From contig CAZBMW010000012.1 in assembly GCA_964493425.1 (NCBI GenBank), positions 1-64,000 of the forward strand: 64,000 nucleotides of DNA, in the 5' to 3' direction. This document shows, piece after piece, positions 42,758-51,452 of this stretch. The stretch's first letter is position 1. The number at the start of each line of letters is the position of its first letter. A program made the position numbers and the translations under genes. The stretch comes from CAYLMG01 sp964493425. GTDB taxonomy: Bacteria > Planctomycetota > Phycisphaerae > Sedimentisphaerales > Anaerobacaceae. Below the pieces are notes generated by a model, which searched no databases, was not told the origin of the DNA, and saw only the letters and a program-made list of their open reading frames with translations.

Positions 42758-43894
42758 TCATGGGCAGGTTCCCCACACCGGCCGCCAATTAGGGTCTGCC
42801 CAACTGGTTGCGCCGGTATCGAAGCCAGTCGGCTCAGAAGGAATCTGTTCGACGCACCATCCGGACAGGTCCTGGTTGAACGAAGACGCATATTTGAACA
42901 TATAGTCCATGTAGATGGCGCTGGAGGTATCCCAGCCGCCTATGTCCTGGTTGAACGACGACGCCCTGTAGAACATCAGGTTCATGTTGGTGACGTTGGA
43001 GGTATCCCAGCTGCCTATTGGCTGGTTGAAATCCGACGCAAAGTAGAACATCCCGGAAATGTCTGTGACTTTCGAGGTATCCCAGCCACCTATCGGCTGG
43101 TTGAAACTATACGCATCGCCGAACATTCCGTACATGTCGATGACGTTCGAGGTATCCCATCCGCTGATGTCCTGGTTGAACGACGACGCCCCGGAGAACA
43201 TAGCGCTCATGTCAGTAACGCTGGAGGTATCCCAGCTGCTAATATCCTGATTGAACGTCGAGGCATCCTGGAACATAGAGCTCATGTCGGTAACGTTTTC
43301 AATGCCGTCTGAAGAAGTTGGTACGGAAACAAGGTTCGAGCAGAAATGGAACGCACAGTACATGCTGGTGAATCCCAGTTGCCCCCAGTTATCGACGCTT
43401 ACCAGTTTTCTTCGCTCGGAAATCGCGCCGCCGTTGTTAAAGCTGTTGTACGCCGTTACGCTACCGGTAACCGAAACGGTGTAGATTCCATCAACGCCGT
43501 AGTCGTGCACGTGAGGCCCCGGAGTGTTTACGTCGGTCATGTTGCTGTCCCCCCAGTCGATATAAGCATCCACATCACCTGCCAGCGCCAATGTAACCGT
43601 CGTGCCGGATGCGAGACTTGTGTCCCAAGTCGTTACGAAAGCATAATTTTTCAGCCAGTCTTCGGTTAGGGTTGAAAGGTCGTTAGCATCAACACGGCCG
43701 GAAAAGTCAAAATCCGCCCAATTACAGAAATTGTTGGAGGAGTTGCAATCTTCCATCCACCACCCGGCGAAAAAAGCGAAATCATTAAAATCGACAAAGC
43801 AGTCACCGGTAAAATCTGCTAATGGACAATCGGCAAAGGATGTGCTGGCAAAACTCAAAGCCAGGCACAAGCTCAAAGCTAATACACTTTTCAT
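42758..43894 (-). CDS. Secreted BspA-like (DUF285) repeat protein with N-terminal dockerin-like domain
   Basis: 378 residues from ATG 43894, chosen because GGGAG lies about 7 bases upstream; a TTG further upstream merely extends the frame. A signal peptide ending TSFA is followed by a calcium-loop pair (DFTGDCFVDFNDFAFFAGWW and DFDFSGRVDANDLSTL). A beta-sandwich region (about 70-140) precedes six 25-residue repeats of the form FNQDISSWDTSSVTDMSAMF. These repeats are known from Bacteroidetes and mycoplasma surface proteins thought to bind host or matrix. A dockerin-like domain at the N-terminus with DUF285 repeats is an unusual combination. Confidence 0.85.
   Translation of the reverse strand: MKSVLALSLCLALSFASTSFADCPLADFTGDCFVDFNDFAFFAGWWMEDCNSSNNFCNWADFDFSGRVDANDLSTLTEDWLKNYAFVTTWDTSLASGTTVTLALAGDVDAYIDWGDSNMTDVNTPGPHVHDYGVDGIYTVSVTGSVTAYNSFNNGGAISERRKLVSVDNWGQLGFTSMYCAFHFCSNLVSVPTSSDGIENVTDMSSMFQDASTFNQDISSWDTSSVTDMSAMFSGASSFNQDISGWDTSNVIDMYGMFGDAYSFNQPIGGWDTSKVTDISGMFYFASDFNQPIGSWDTSNVTNMNLMFYRASSFNQDIGGWDTSSAIYMDYMFKYASSFNQDLSGWCVEQIPSEPTGFDTGATSWADPNWRPVWGTCP
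42871..43320 (-). repeat. Six in-frame 75-bp tandem repeats
   Basis: Unit starts recur every 75 bases at about 42871, 42946, 43021, 43096, 43171 and 43246, each beginning (plus strand) C(C)TGGTTGAA. They encode the 25-residue DUF285-type units of the surface protein. Copies differ at third positions as well as at some residues, so they are not very recent. Confidence 0.85.
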
Positions 43895-43924
43895 TCTAAG
43901 CTCCCTCAATAATTATCTCTGATT

Positions 43925-44045
43925 GTGCTTTGTAGAAAGCACTTCTATTGTCATTCCCGGGCAAGCGGGAGTCCAATTTTCGGAGGCTTGGATTCCGCAT
44001 CAAGTGCGGAATGACAGTCGAACAAGTTTCTTTTCTACAAAGCAC
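43925..44045. repeat. 121-bp miniature inverted-repeat element
   Basis: Terminal inverted repeats GTGCTTTGTAGAAA (43925-43938) and TTTCTACAAAGCAC (44032-44045) match exactly over 14 bases. Inside are two hairpins, ATTCCCGGGCAAGCGGGAGT and ATTCCGCA/TGCGGAAT. Partial copies are at 31412-31470 and 23443-23468. No coding capacity. The remaining 270 bases to the next gene show nothing further. Confidence 0.8.
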
Positions 44046-44315
44046 TCCGATTGCTAAAGATAAACAACGGAAGGGGTGTTATTGCCTCTCCCCCTCCATT
44101 AAAACGGTTATAATTATATCATAAAATCTGATTTAATACAACAAAAATACTTCCCCTCAAATTTTTATAATTATATCCATATCAAATGTACAAGTCTTTG
44201 GGGGTATAATATAATCGTATGTCATAAGTTTTTTGTATGAGATGAATTATTGTATTTATCTCTTGCAGCTATGCGATTTAAGGTTGCTGCTGATAAGATA
44301 AGGTAATTAACGCTA

Positions 44316-46151
44316 ATGCGATTATCATTACCAAACGATCGAGGCTGGTTAATAATTAAAACCATCTTTTTTGGTTTATTCTACCTTTATCTGTGGATGG
44401 TTGTTAAACCGCATCTTATTTATTACGGCTGCGGAGAGATTACAAATTTTCCTATCTTTTATAAAGGCTGGGCATTTTTTAATGAGGTTGTCCCGCATCC
44501 GGGTGGGCCAATAAAATACTTGAGTGGTTTTTTATCACAGCTTTTATACTACTGCTGGGCAGGTGCCTTCGTTTTAACGGTGCATGCGTTGCTAATCTGC
44601 GTACTTACGGGGTATTATTTAAAAAGAATCGGAATTAGTCGGCCTCGTGTTATAAGCGTTATTCCTTCTGTCCTTTTGCTCATCACATACAGTGGATATG
44701 CATATCACTTCACCACTACGCTCGCACTATTGGCAGCTTTGGTCTTTGCAAGTATTTATGTCAGGATTGCTCCAAAAGACAAATTTCTTAATGTGCTTTT
44801 ATTTCTATTTTTGTCTGTTGTCTTTTATTTAATCGCTGGTGGTGCGTATTTATATTTTTCCTTACTTTGCTGCATTTACGAGATATTTTTCCGACGTCGA
44901 TTTTTGGCTGGTCTTTTGTATGGAGCTCTTGCTGTTTGTGTCGGGTACATTTTAGGCGTTTTGGTCCTTAAAGTCAGCCCGATTGATGTTTACAGTGAAT
45001 TGTTGCCGTTTTCCTGGAAGATTGCTGATTATACCCACCCCGGAAGATTGATAGAAGCTGTCTATGCATTATATCTGCTGATACCATTTGTTGCGGTTGT
45101 TTTTGCTTTGTGGCGATTACTTGCTCAGAACAGATTCTTTTTACTTCATATCAAAGGCATCTCGAAAATAATTACCTGTTTCGAACTGCTTTTTCTTTTT
45201 GCCATATCCGCAGGTACGGTTATTTACTTTTTTAGTTCTGAACGAAAGGCTATCTTCGAGGTCGATTACTATCTTGGCAATAAAGAGTGGAAAAAGGTTC
45301 TTGAGACAGGTCGACGATACCAGAATAACGACCATATAAGTCATGCTTTGAACCGGGCTTTGTACCATCTCGGGCTGTTAGGCTCAGATATGTTTTGTTA
45401 TGAACAGAGCCTGCGCAGTTTTATGCTTACCGCTAGCGAGGAGATACATTCGCCCTGGAATAAAATCGATACTTATTATGACCTTGGAGCAGTTAATTAC
45501 TGTGAATGTGTGCTTGTCGATTCAGTGGAAAAATATGGCGAACGCCCCGAGCTTCTCAAGAAGCTTGCCGTAGTGAGGATTGCCAAGAACGATATTCATA
45601 CTGCCCGGGTATATCTTGAGGCCCTTAATAAGACTTTGTTTTATTCCGGCTGGGCCAGCGACTACCTTAAACGACTCGATGCCGACCCGAATATGTCAGG
45701 CGATAAAGAGATTCAACGTCTCCGCAGCTCGATGCTGTATGAGGACAAGGGGGAACTCGAGTTTCTGATTGAAGAACTGCTGACCGGCCTTCTTAAAAGA
45801 AACTCGAAAAATCGAATGGCTTTCGAGTACCTTATGGCCTTTTATATGCTCCGGGGTGATTCTGAGGGATTTATACAAAACATAGGCCGTCTTGATGATT
45901 TTAATTACTCCCAGATTCCGCGACATTACGAAGAGGCAATCGTATCCTATATGTATCTGACGAAAAAAAAGCCTGATTTGGGAGGTCGACGCATCAGCAT
46001 AAAACCCCTGCAGCAGTTTAGTGAATTTATGCAGATAGCCGAACGTTATGGAAATGACAGGCAGGCAGCTTTTGATGAACTGGCGAAATACTATAGCGAT
46101 ACTTATTACTTTTATTATGTGTACCGCGTTTCGGGTTTAAAAAATGAGTAG
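44316..46151 (+). CDS. DUF6057-like multi-pass membrane protein
   Basis: 611 residues. Seven or more hydrophobic helices run from about 12 to 310 (for example KTIFFGLFYLYLWMVV and LLLITYSGYAYHFTTTLALLAAL). A long soluble C-terminal half (about 320-611) has helical-repeat, TPR-like spacing (YHLGLLGSDMF, LLKKLAVVRIAKNDIHTA). The layout and the EITNFPIFYKGW loop resemble the DUF6057 proteins I recall from Bacteroidetes; function unknown. Its last 8 bases overlap the start of the next gene, a TolB-like propeller protein, so both are made together. Confidence 0.7.
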   Translation: MRLSLPNDRGWLIIKTIFFGLFYLYLWMVVKPHLIYYGCGEITNFPIFYKGWAFFNEVVPHPGGPIKYLSGFLSQLLYYCWAGAFVLTVHALLICVLTGYYLKRIGISRPRVISVIPSVLLLITYSGYAYHFTTTLALLAALVFASIYVRIAPKDKFLNVLLFLFLSVVFYLIAGGAYLYFSLLCCIYEIFFRRRFLAGLLYGALAVCVGYILGVLVLKVSPIDVYSELLPFSWKIADYTHPGRLIEAVYALYLLIPFVAVVFALWRLLAQNRFFLLHIKGISKIITCFELLFLFAISAGTVIYFFSSERKAIFEVDYYLGNKEWKKVLETGRRYQNNDHISHALNRALYHLGLLGSDMFCYEQSLRSFMLTASEEIHSPWNKIDTYYDLGAVNYCECVLVDSVEKYGERPELLKKLAVVRIAKNDIHTARVYLEALNKTLFYSGWASDYLKRLDADPNMSGDKEIQRLRSSMLYEDKGELEFLIEELLTGLLKRNSKNRMAFEYLMAFYMLRGDSEGFIQNIGRLDDFNYSQIPRHYEEAIVSYMYLTKKKPDLGGRRISIKPLQQFSEFMQIAERYGNDRQAAFDELAKYYSDTYYFYYVYRVSGLKNE

Positions 46152-47730
46152 ATTCTACAGATATATGTTTTTTTTAGCTGTGATTTTGGTTGTATCATCG
46201 ATTAGTTTACTGGTGTATCGTCCGTTCAGGCAAAAGGTTGCGCTTGAACAATGCATTTCCGTTGGCCGGCTTGCCCGTATTCATCCGGATTATTGCGGCC
46301 TCGTTTGTCCTCCCAATATAGCGCCGCTTAACTTTGTCGTGAAAGAAGAAGGCAGAGAATATTTTGTGAAGATATACGCCGACAAAGGCAAGCCGATAGA
46401 GATACACTGTAAACAATCAAAGGTCGTAATTGACCAAAAATCCTGGCATAGACTGCTGGAGGCGAACAGGGGCGAGAAGTTATATTTTGAAATCTTTGCC
46501 AGGACCGCCGAAGGGCAGTGGAATCGTTTCGAGCGTATTGAAAACAAAATCGCCGATGAGGATATCGATAACTTTGCCATTTACAGAAAAATGCGCCCCA
46601 TGCATACTCTATATTACGGCAATATCGGGATTTATCAGCGCGATTTGAGCAGCTTCAGTGAAAAGTTGATGCTCGATAGAAACTATCTGGGCAAAGGAGG
46701 CTGCCTGAACTGTCATTCATTTTGCGGAAATAGTCCCGACAAAATGATGATTGGGATTCGCAGCAGAAGTTACGGCATAAGCACAGTTTTTATTCAGGAC
46801 GGAACGGCGTGTAAGATTAATGCCAAGTTCGGGTACAGTTCCTGGCATCCAAGCGGCAGACTTGTGATATATTCTGTCGATGACCTGCCGATGTTTTTCC
46901 ATTCCGCCAGGAGCGAAGTCCGCGACACGGTTGATTTAGATTCCTGTCTGGCGTATTGTCTTGTTGATTCCCCGACTGTCAAAACGGTACCGGCTTTAGC
47001 AAGAAAAGAACGGCTCGAAACCTGGCCTGTATGGTCGGCGGACGGTAAATATCTGTATTTCTGCAGTGCCCCGATGTTGTGGGCAAAAACCAAACAAGTC
47101 CCACCCGATGAATATAAGGATGTCAGGTATAATCTGGTTCGGATAAGTTATGACGTCGCCAGCGACGAGTGGGGGCAGGAAGAGACCGTGATTTCGTCTG
47201 CAGATTTGGGTCAGAGCGTTGGTATGCTGAGAACAAGCCCTGATGGACGATGGCTTTCGTTCTGCATGTTCGATTATGGTTTTTTCTCAACCTGGCAGAA
47301 GAGCAGCGATTTATACCTGATCGACCTTGAGGAAGCTGAACAGAGCGGCGTGTTCATACCGAAAAGGCTAGGGATAAACAGTGACGAAAGCGAATCCTGG
47401 CACTGCTGGTCAAGTAACAGCCGCTGGATAATATTCAGCAGCAAAAGAGACTACGGGGTTTTCACAAGGCTTTATATAAGTTATATCGATGAGAATGGGA
47501 GCTCGTATAAGCCGTTTTTATTGCCTCAAAAAGACCCTCTTTTTTACGAATCCTGCCTGCTGACCTACAATACACCTGAGCTTATTATAAGGCCGGTTTC
47601 CACCAGATGCGAAGACCTGGCAAAGGTTATTCGAAGCTCGCACGAAGTTTCAGTCGATATGCCGATTACAATGGCAACTCCCAAAGCCGAAGCAACATCC
47701 GCCGGAAATCAATATGGGCAGCGGGAATAA
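46144..47730 (+). CDS. TolB-like beta-propeller protein with a single CXXCH haem-binding motif
   Basis: 528 residues. One N-terminal hydrophobic segment (about 7-26) acts as anchor or signal. GGCLNCHSFCG contains C187-X2-C190-H191, a c-type haem site. The rest shows PD40/TolB-like blades: GYSSWHPSGRLVIYSVDDLP, WPVWSADGKYLYFCSAP, LRTSPDGRWLSFCMFDYG and WHCWSSNSRWIIFSSKRDYG. Only one haem motif is present, so it is not a multihaem cytochrome. It overlaps the DUF6057-like gene by 8 bases. The pair resembles a two-gene unit known to me only from Bacteroidetes genomes without assigned function. Confidence 0.75.
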   Translation: MSRFYRYMFFLAVILVVSSISLLVYRPFRQKVALEQCISVGRLARIHPDYCGLVCPPNIAPLNFVVKEEGREYFVKIYADKGKPIEIHCKQSKVVIDQKSWHRLLEANRGEKLYFEIFARTAEGQWNRFERIENKIADEDIDNFAIYRKMRPMHTLYYGNIGIYQRDLSSFSEKLMLDRNYLGKGGCLNCHSFCGNSPDKMMIGIRSRSYGISTVFIQDGTACKINAKFGYSSWHPSGRLVIYSVDDLPMFFHSARSEVRDTVDLDSCLAYCLVDSPTVKTVPALARKERLETWPVWSADGKYLYFCSAPMLWAKTKQVPPDEYKDVRYNLVRISYDVASDEWGQEETVISSADLGQSVGMLRTSPDGRWLSFCMFDYGFFSTWQKSSDLYLIDLEEAEQSGVFIPKRLGINSDESESWHCWSSNSRWIIFSSKRDYGVFTRLYISYIDENGSSYKPFLLPQKDPLFYESCLLTYNTPELIIRPVSTRCEDLAKVIRSSHEVSVDMPITMATPKAEATSAGNQYGQRE

Positions 47731-47770
47731 AATCTTTTTAATCCACTCATATACCAAATGGATTCGCTGC

Positions 47771-49567
47771 CTACCAATTCGGCGTACAATTAGTGTCTTC
47801 CGGGTCGTTGCAGGCCAGCCACATAGAAGCAAGCTGTGCAAAATCGGTAAATGATACCGAGTCGCTCTGGTCAATGTCGGCTCTATTGCACCATTCATTA
47901 ATGCTGCAATCGCTGTTCAACCATTCGACCGCCAGCAATTGTAAGTCACTGAAACCGACGAAACAGTCCATATCGATATCGGATGGATAGCCGTATCCGA
48001 GTGTCCATACGGCTTGACAGTTCAGCGGCTCCATTATTTCGAAGGCTGAATTAACATCGACGAGGCCGTAGCCGAAAATTTCATCGTAACCCGGATCTCC
48101 CAGGTCTTCTGCAGAATTAATTAGTATATCCCGCACTTCTTCGGCTGAGATATCACCCTGAGCGGCAAAGATTAGAGCAGCAACACCTGAAACATGCGGA
48201 GTGGCCATCGATGTCCCGCTGTTATATCCGTAAAGGTCCGCTGTTACGGAAACAGTTCCTGTTATACCTTCTTCTGCAAGCGGCTCAAGCTCGTCGCCAT
48301 CATCTTGTGAGACTGATACAACGACCAGCGGGCTGCCGGTTGCGAGTGTACCGTAGAAATTGCCCGGGATATTGTTTGAAATAATTACTCCAATTGCGCC
48401 TTTGGACTGAGCGTGTGCGACCTTTTGGGAAAAATAGATATCGCCCCGCCGGATGTGAGCTATATTACCGGCGACGGTGTCAGGGCAGGTATTTTCCGGG
48501 TCATCGCCTGTTGCCAGTCCGCAATTATAAATCTGGCCGGTAACTGTTCCGGCGGCAGTGCCCTCAATGGTATTGGATTGATGGCTCGATTCCGACCATA
48601 TCGCATCGGCGATTGCATCATCGTCGACAGGTATAGTAGAAAAGACGTGTACGCCTGGTGCGGCAAGCTCTATTGTCGGGCCGTAATTCGAGAAGTCGGC
48701 TATTTGTTTGTCTTCATCCACCGCGGCTACGGATATTACAGAATCGAAGGCGGCAGGATATTCAAGCGTACTGCTGCCGTCGTTTCCCGCAGCGGCTACG
48801 AGCAGTACGCCTGCGTCGTAAGCATTATCGCAGGCATTCTCAAAGGAAGCAGCATATTCAGTGGTGCCAAGGCTCATACTAATCACGTCAGCTCCGTTAT
48901 TGACTGCCCATTCTATGCCGGATATGACCCAGCTTATTCGGCCATCGCCTTCATTATCAGCTACTTTGGCGATTAGTAAATCCGCCTCCGGTGCGACGCC
49001 AACAACGCCGATGTCATTATCGGCGGCAGCTACCGTGCCGGAAGTGTGTGTGCCGTGCCCGTCGAAATCCTCGACTTCTTCGTCAGGCACAAAACTTGTC
49101 GAAGCAATTACATTTGCCCTATCGGGATGGTACATACTTATCCCTGAATCGAGAACGGCAACTACAGCTCCGGCACCTTTTGTTTTCGACCAGACCTGCG
49201 GCGCCCCTACCATATCAATGCCATACGGAATAGTCTGTGAAGACAGGCTCTCAACTATATCAAGAGAATCAGCACTACTGCTGCCGGAACCAGTTACGTA
49301 GATTGGATAGTCCGGCTCAATATATGCGACATTCTGATTTTGTCTGAGCTGCTCAAACTGTTGTGAGCTGAGCTTTGTCGCCATGGCGGGAATAATGTTA
49401 AAAGAACGGGCTGATGCGAATTCGGACTTCTTTATCATTGTGCGTTTTTGATTGTGGTCCTTGAATACGATTATATACTTTGCCGTCTCTTGTGAGGCGT
49501 ACGAATTTATACATACTATCAAGAGACAGCAGAAGACATAAATTCTCGATAGTTTTTTATATGGCAT
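47771..49567 (-). CDS. Secreted subtilisin-family protease with PA insertion and C-terminal dockerin-like repeat
   Basis: 598 residues: signal peptide (about 1-24), inhibitor I9-type propeptide (about 30-90), then the S8 domain. The catalytic triad is D140 (AVLDSGI), H171 (GHGTHTSG) and S453 (GTSMATPHVSG), with oxyanion N262 (AAGND). A PA domain is inserted at about 330-445 (IAHIRRGDIYFSQKVAHAQ, GAIGVIISN), as in large secreted subtilases. The end carries two calcium-loop motifs (DIDMDCFVGFSDLQLLAVEW and DIDQSDSVSFTDFAQL), a dockerin-like pair. All catalytic residues are intact. It converges with the propeller gene on the other strand. Confidence 0.93.
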   Translation of the reverse strand: MPYKKLSRIYVFCCLLIVCINSYASQETAKYIIVFKDHNQKRTMIKKSEFASARSFNIIPAMATKLSSQQFEQLRQNQNVAYIEPDYPIYVTGSGSSSADSLDIVESLSSQTIPYGIDMVGAPQVWSKTKGAGAVVAVLDSGISMYHPDRANVIASTSFVPDEEVEDFDGHGTHTSGTVAAADNDIGVVGVAPEADLLIAKVADNEGDGRISWVISGIEWAVNNGADVISMSLGTTEYAASFENACDNAYDAGVLLVAAAGNDGSSTLEYPAAFDSVISVAAVDEDKQIADFSNYGPTIELAAPGVHVFSTIPVDDDAIADAIWSESSHQSNTIEGTAAGTVTGQIYNCGLATGDDPENTCPDTVAGNIAHIRRGDIYFSQKVAHAQSKGAIGVIISNNIPGNFYGTLATGSPLVVVSVSQDDGDELEPLAEEGITGTVSVTADLYGYNSGTSMATPHVSGVAALIFAAQGDISAEEVRDILINSAEDLGDPGYDEIFGYGLVDVNSAFEIMEPLNCQAVWTLGYGYPSDIDMDCFVGFSDLQLLAVEWLNSDCSINEWCNRADIDQSDSVSFTDFAQLASMWLACNDPEDTNCTPNW

Positions 49568-49801
49568 AGGCTTAATTTACCCTATCCCCGATTTTGGGCG
49601 ACATCACGATTATTATATCATACATCCGTCGTTTTTGCCATATAAATAGTTCGGAACTGGCCCGAAACAGCGGATTCGTTTTAATTTCTGAAAAATACGA
49701 GCAAAATTTTTCAGTATATCAGGAAAAATAAATGTCACCCATTTTTTATAGTGGTGTGTATTTAAACCTTTTCGGAAATTGTATTAGCTTGAGAATATTA
49801 T

Positions 49802-49836
49802 AAAAAGCCCTGCATAAAAATATGCAGGGCTTTTTT
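49802..49836 (-). terminator. Strong bidirectional terminator, 15-bp perfect stem
   Basis: AAAAAGCCCTGCATA (49802-49816) pairs exactly with TATGCAGGGCTTTTT (49821-49835) around AAAA. A/T runs on both flanks allow it to work in either direction. It lies 18 bases beyond the stop of the small basic protein gene. Confidence 0.9.
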
Positions 49837-49854
49837 AAACTAAATAATTATTTT

Positions 49855-50118
49855 TTATTGTTCTTTTTTCTCTGCAGCTTCGGCGGCAGGGATTGCTCCC
49901 TCTGCCGTAACTTCTGCTTCGGCGGGCTTTTCTTCGGCCTTTGCGGCTTTACGTCCGGCGTGGCTCTTGCGATGAGCGACCTTGGGCAAGGCGAATACGG
50001 ACTGGCCCTCTGCCCATTTTTCCTCGTCCTTCAATTTTTCGATTCGCTCGGCCCGGCTGAGAACGTTGCGATGTCTGCTCAGCGCGCCTTTAACTTTTAA
50101 TGAACGGTCAACTGACAT
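49855..50118 (-). CDS. Small basic protein (PVC-group, TIGR04137-like)
   Basis: 87 residues. The N-terminal half MSVDRSLKVKGALSRHRNVL, SRAERIEKLKDEEKW and FALPKVAHRK follow the conserved pattern of a small basic protein found in planctomycetes, verrucomicrobia and chlamydiae and thought to be ribosome-related. The C-terminal 35 residues are an A/E/K-rich low-complexity tail that the shorter homologues lack. This gene supports assigning the window to the PVC group. It is 18 bases after the SPOR-like gene and ends at a strong terminator. Confidence 0.85.
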   Translation of the reverse strand: MSVDRSLKVKGALSRHRNVLSRAERIEKLKDEEKWAEGQSVFALPKVAHRKSHAGRKAAKAEEKPAEAEVTAEGAIPAAEAAEKKEQ

Positions 50119-50136
50119 TCGAGATTTCTCCTAAAA

Positions 50137-50868
50137 CTATCTGACCTTCTCACCATACGGGTCCTTGAATATAAATTTCTCAAAGCCCGGCGGTGCCTGG
50201 TAACCAGCACCGATTTGCTTAATTTTTTGTTTTGCAAGGAAGCCGTCTGTTCCCTCTTTATTCGGATTATTATACGTATCTTTTTTCGTAACTAAAAAAT
50301 ATAAATCTCCACGCTGTTCAATCTCTGTTTCGATTCCATTCTCGTCAAAATATTTCTTTACAGGCTCCAGGTCCTTTTTGCTGTGGTACTGCATAATCAC
50401 AATGTGGTTCGAGCCGGCCTCTGTTTGTTCTGAGTCTGCTGTCATCTGCGGAGTATCGTAAGCCACGCCGCTGCCTTCACCGATATTTTCTTTTGTTTTT
50501 GCCTGAAGCCCCTGAAGGTTTGCTAAATTCGAATCAGTTCGTCCGGCTTCGGAAACACGAGTTTTTTGCTCATAGAGCTGACCGAGCCTGAAAAAGACCA
50601 AAAACAGCAAAATACAACCAAGCCCAAAAGCAATAACGACCGTATATGGTACCGATGTTTCCAGCCTTCCGTTGAGAAATTGCAGCATTTTCGGCTTTCT
50701 GGGCCATTGCGACTCACCCTTTGGGCTTTTAACCGGCCTTTCTTCAGGCGGCTCGAGTTCCTTGTATATCTCTTTAGACTTTTTCTCTAAACTCTTGCTG
50801 CTGAAGGGTTTAAATTTTCCCTCGCCGATTACCTCATACAAAGACTTTTTTCTCGGTCTATATGCCAT
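50137..50868 (-). CDS. Single-pass membrane protein with SPOR-like periplasmic domain
   Basis: 243 residues. A basic cytoplasmic N-terminus (about 1-70) is followed by one helix (YTVVIAFGLGCILLFLVFF) and a periplasmic part. The end (IVIMQYHSKKDLEPVKKYFDENGIETEI, then YFLVTKKDTY) has the beta-alpha-beta pattern of SPOR-like domains that bind denuded peptidoglycan. I do not recognise the family as a whole. It is co-oriented with the small basic protein gene (18 bases away) and divergent from rpmF. Confidence 0.65.
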   Translation of the reverse strand: MAYRPRKKSLYEVIGEGKFKPFSSKSLEKKSKEIYKELEPPEERPVKSPKGESQWPRKPKMLQFLNGRLETSVPYTVVIAFGLGCILLFLVFFRLGQLYEQKTRVSEAGRTDSNLANLQGLQAKTKENIGEGSGVAYDTPQMTADSEQTEAGSNHIVIMQYHSKKDLEPVKKYFDENGIETEIEQRGDLYFLVTKKDTYNNPNKEGTDGFLAKQKIKQIGAGYQAPPGFEKFIFKDPYGEKVR

Positions 50869-51260
50869 AAGATATCAGCTCAATTATGCCCCAAAAAACG
50901 GCAAAAAGCAACACCCTTCAGACCGTATAAACGATTATCGCTTCAAGCTTTTAATGCTTTTATAATATTTCGAATTCATTTACAACTATAAATTGTCAAT
51001 TTTTGCAAAACAGGTATATGTTTTTGACAAAAACCCCATAAGTTTTTATCATATATGTTTTCAGAGCTTAAAATCGGTAAAAATTGATGTTTTTATACAA
51101 CGAACAAGTACTATTGAGGAAGATATTGAGAACTGCATTAGTTTGGTTGAAAAAGTAAGATAGCAGATTTAACTTGACAAAGCCGTTCAGATTAACTATT
51201 AAGGCACATTTTGGTATTTTAATCCGGCTTTGAAGTTCTTTATTGATGGAGTATTGATAA
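50869..51260. other. 392-base divergent intergenic region
   Basis: It separates the SPOR-like gene (-) from rpmF (+). It contains a promoter-like pair at 51174-51202 for rpmF. The left part is AT-rich and holds no further recognised signal. Confidence 0.6.
51174..51202 (+). promoter_or_regulatory. Sigma-70-like promoter of the rpmF-plsX-fab cluster
   Basis: TTGACA (51174-51179), a 17-base spacer and TATTAA (51197-51202). The -10 matches four of six consensus bases. The rpmF ATG is 59 bases downstream. Confidence 0.45.
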
Positions 51261-51449
51261 ATGCTACCGGCAAAAAAGACCAGTAAATCGAGAACAAGGA
51301 CAAGGAGAAGCCATCATCGGCTCAGGCCGATTAACTATTCTATCTGCAAAAAATGTGACCAGGCAAAGCTGCCTCACGCAGCGTGCCGGAACTGCGGCTA
51401 CCTCAATCCAACAATAACCTTGAAACTCGGCAAGGAGGAAAACGCCTGA
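51261..51449 (+). CDS. rpmF: 50S ribosomal protein L32
   Basis: 62 residues. The basic N-terminus LPAKKTSKSRTRTRRSHHRL and the zinc ribbon C29-X2-C32 ... C42-X2-C45 (CKKC, CRNC) identify L32 of the zinc-binding type. GGAG lies about 9 bases before the ATG. It opens the fatty-acid cluster, the common bacterial order rpmF-plsX-fabH, and ends 3 bases before plsX. Confidence 0.96.
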   Translation: MLPAKKTSKSRTRTRRSHHRLRPINYSICKKCDQAKLPHAACRNCGYLNPTITLKLGKEENA

Positions 51450-51452
51450 GAG

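Noticed and set aside
43895..43909. TTG start adding five codons to the BspA-like gene
   Set aside because: The ribosome site GGGAG lies inside those codons and is well placed for ATG 43894, which gives a normal signal peptide.
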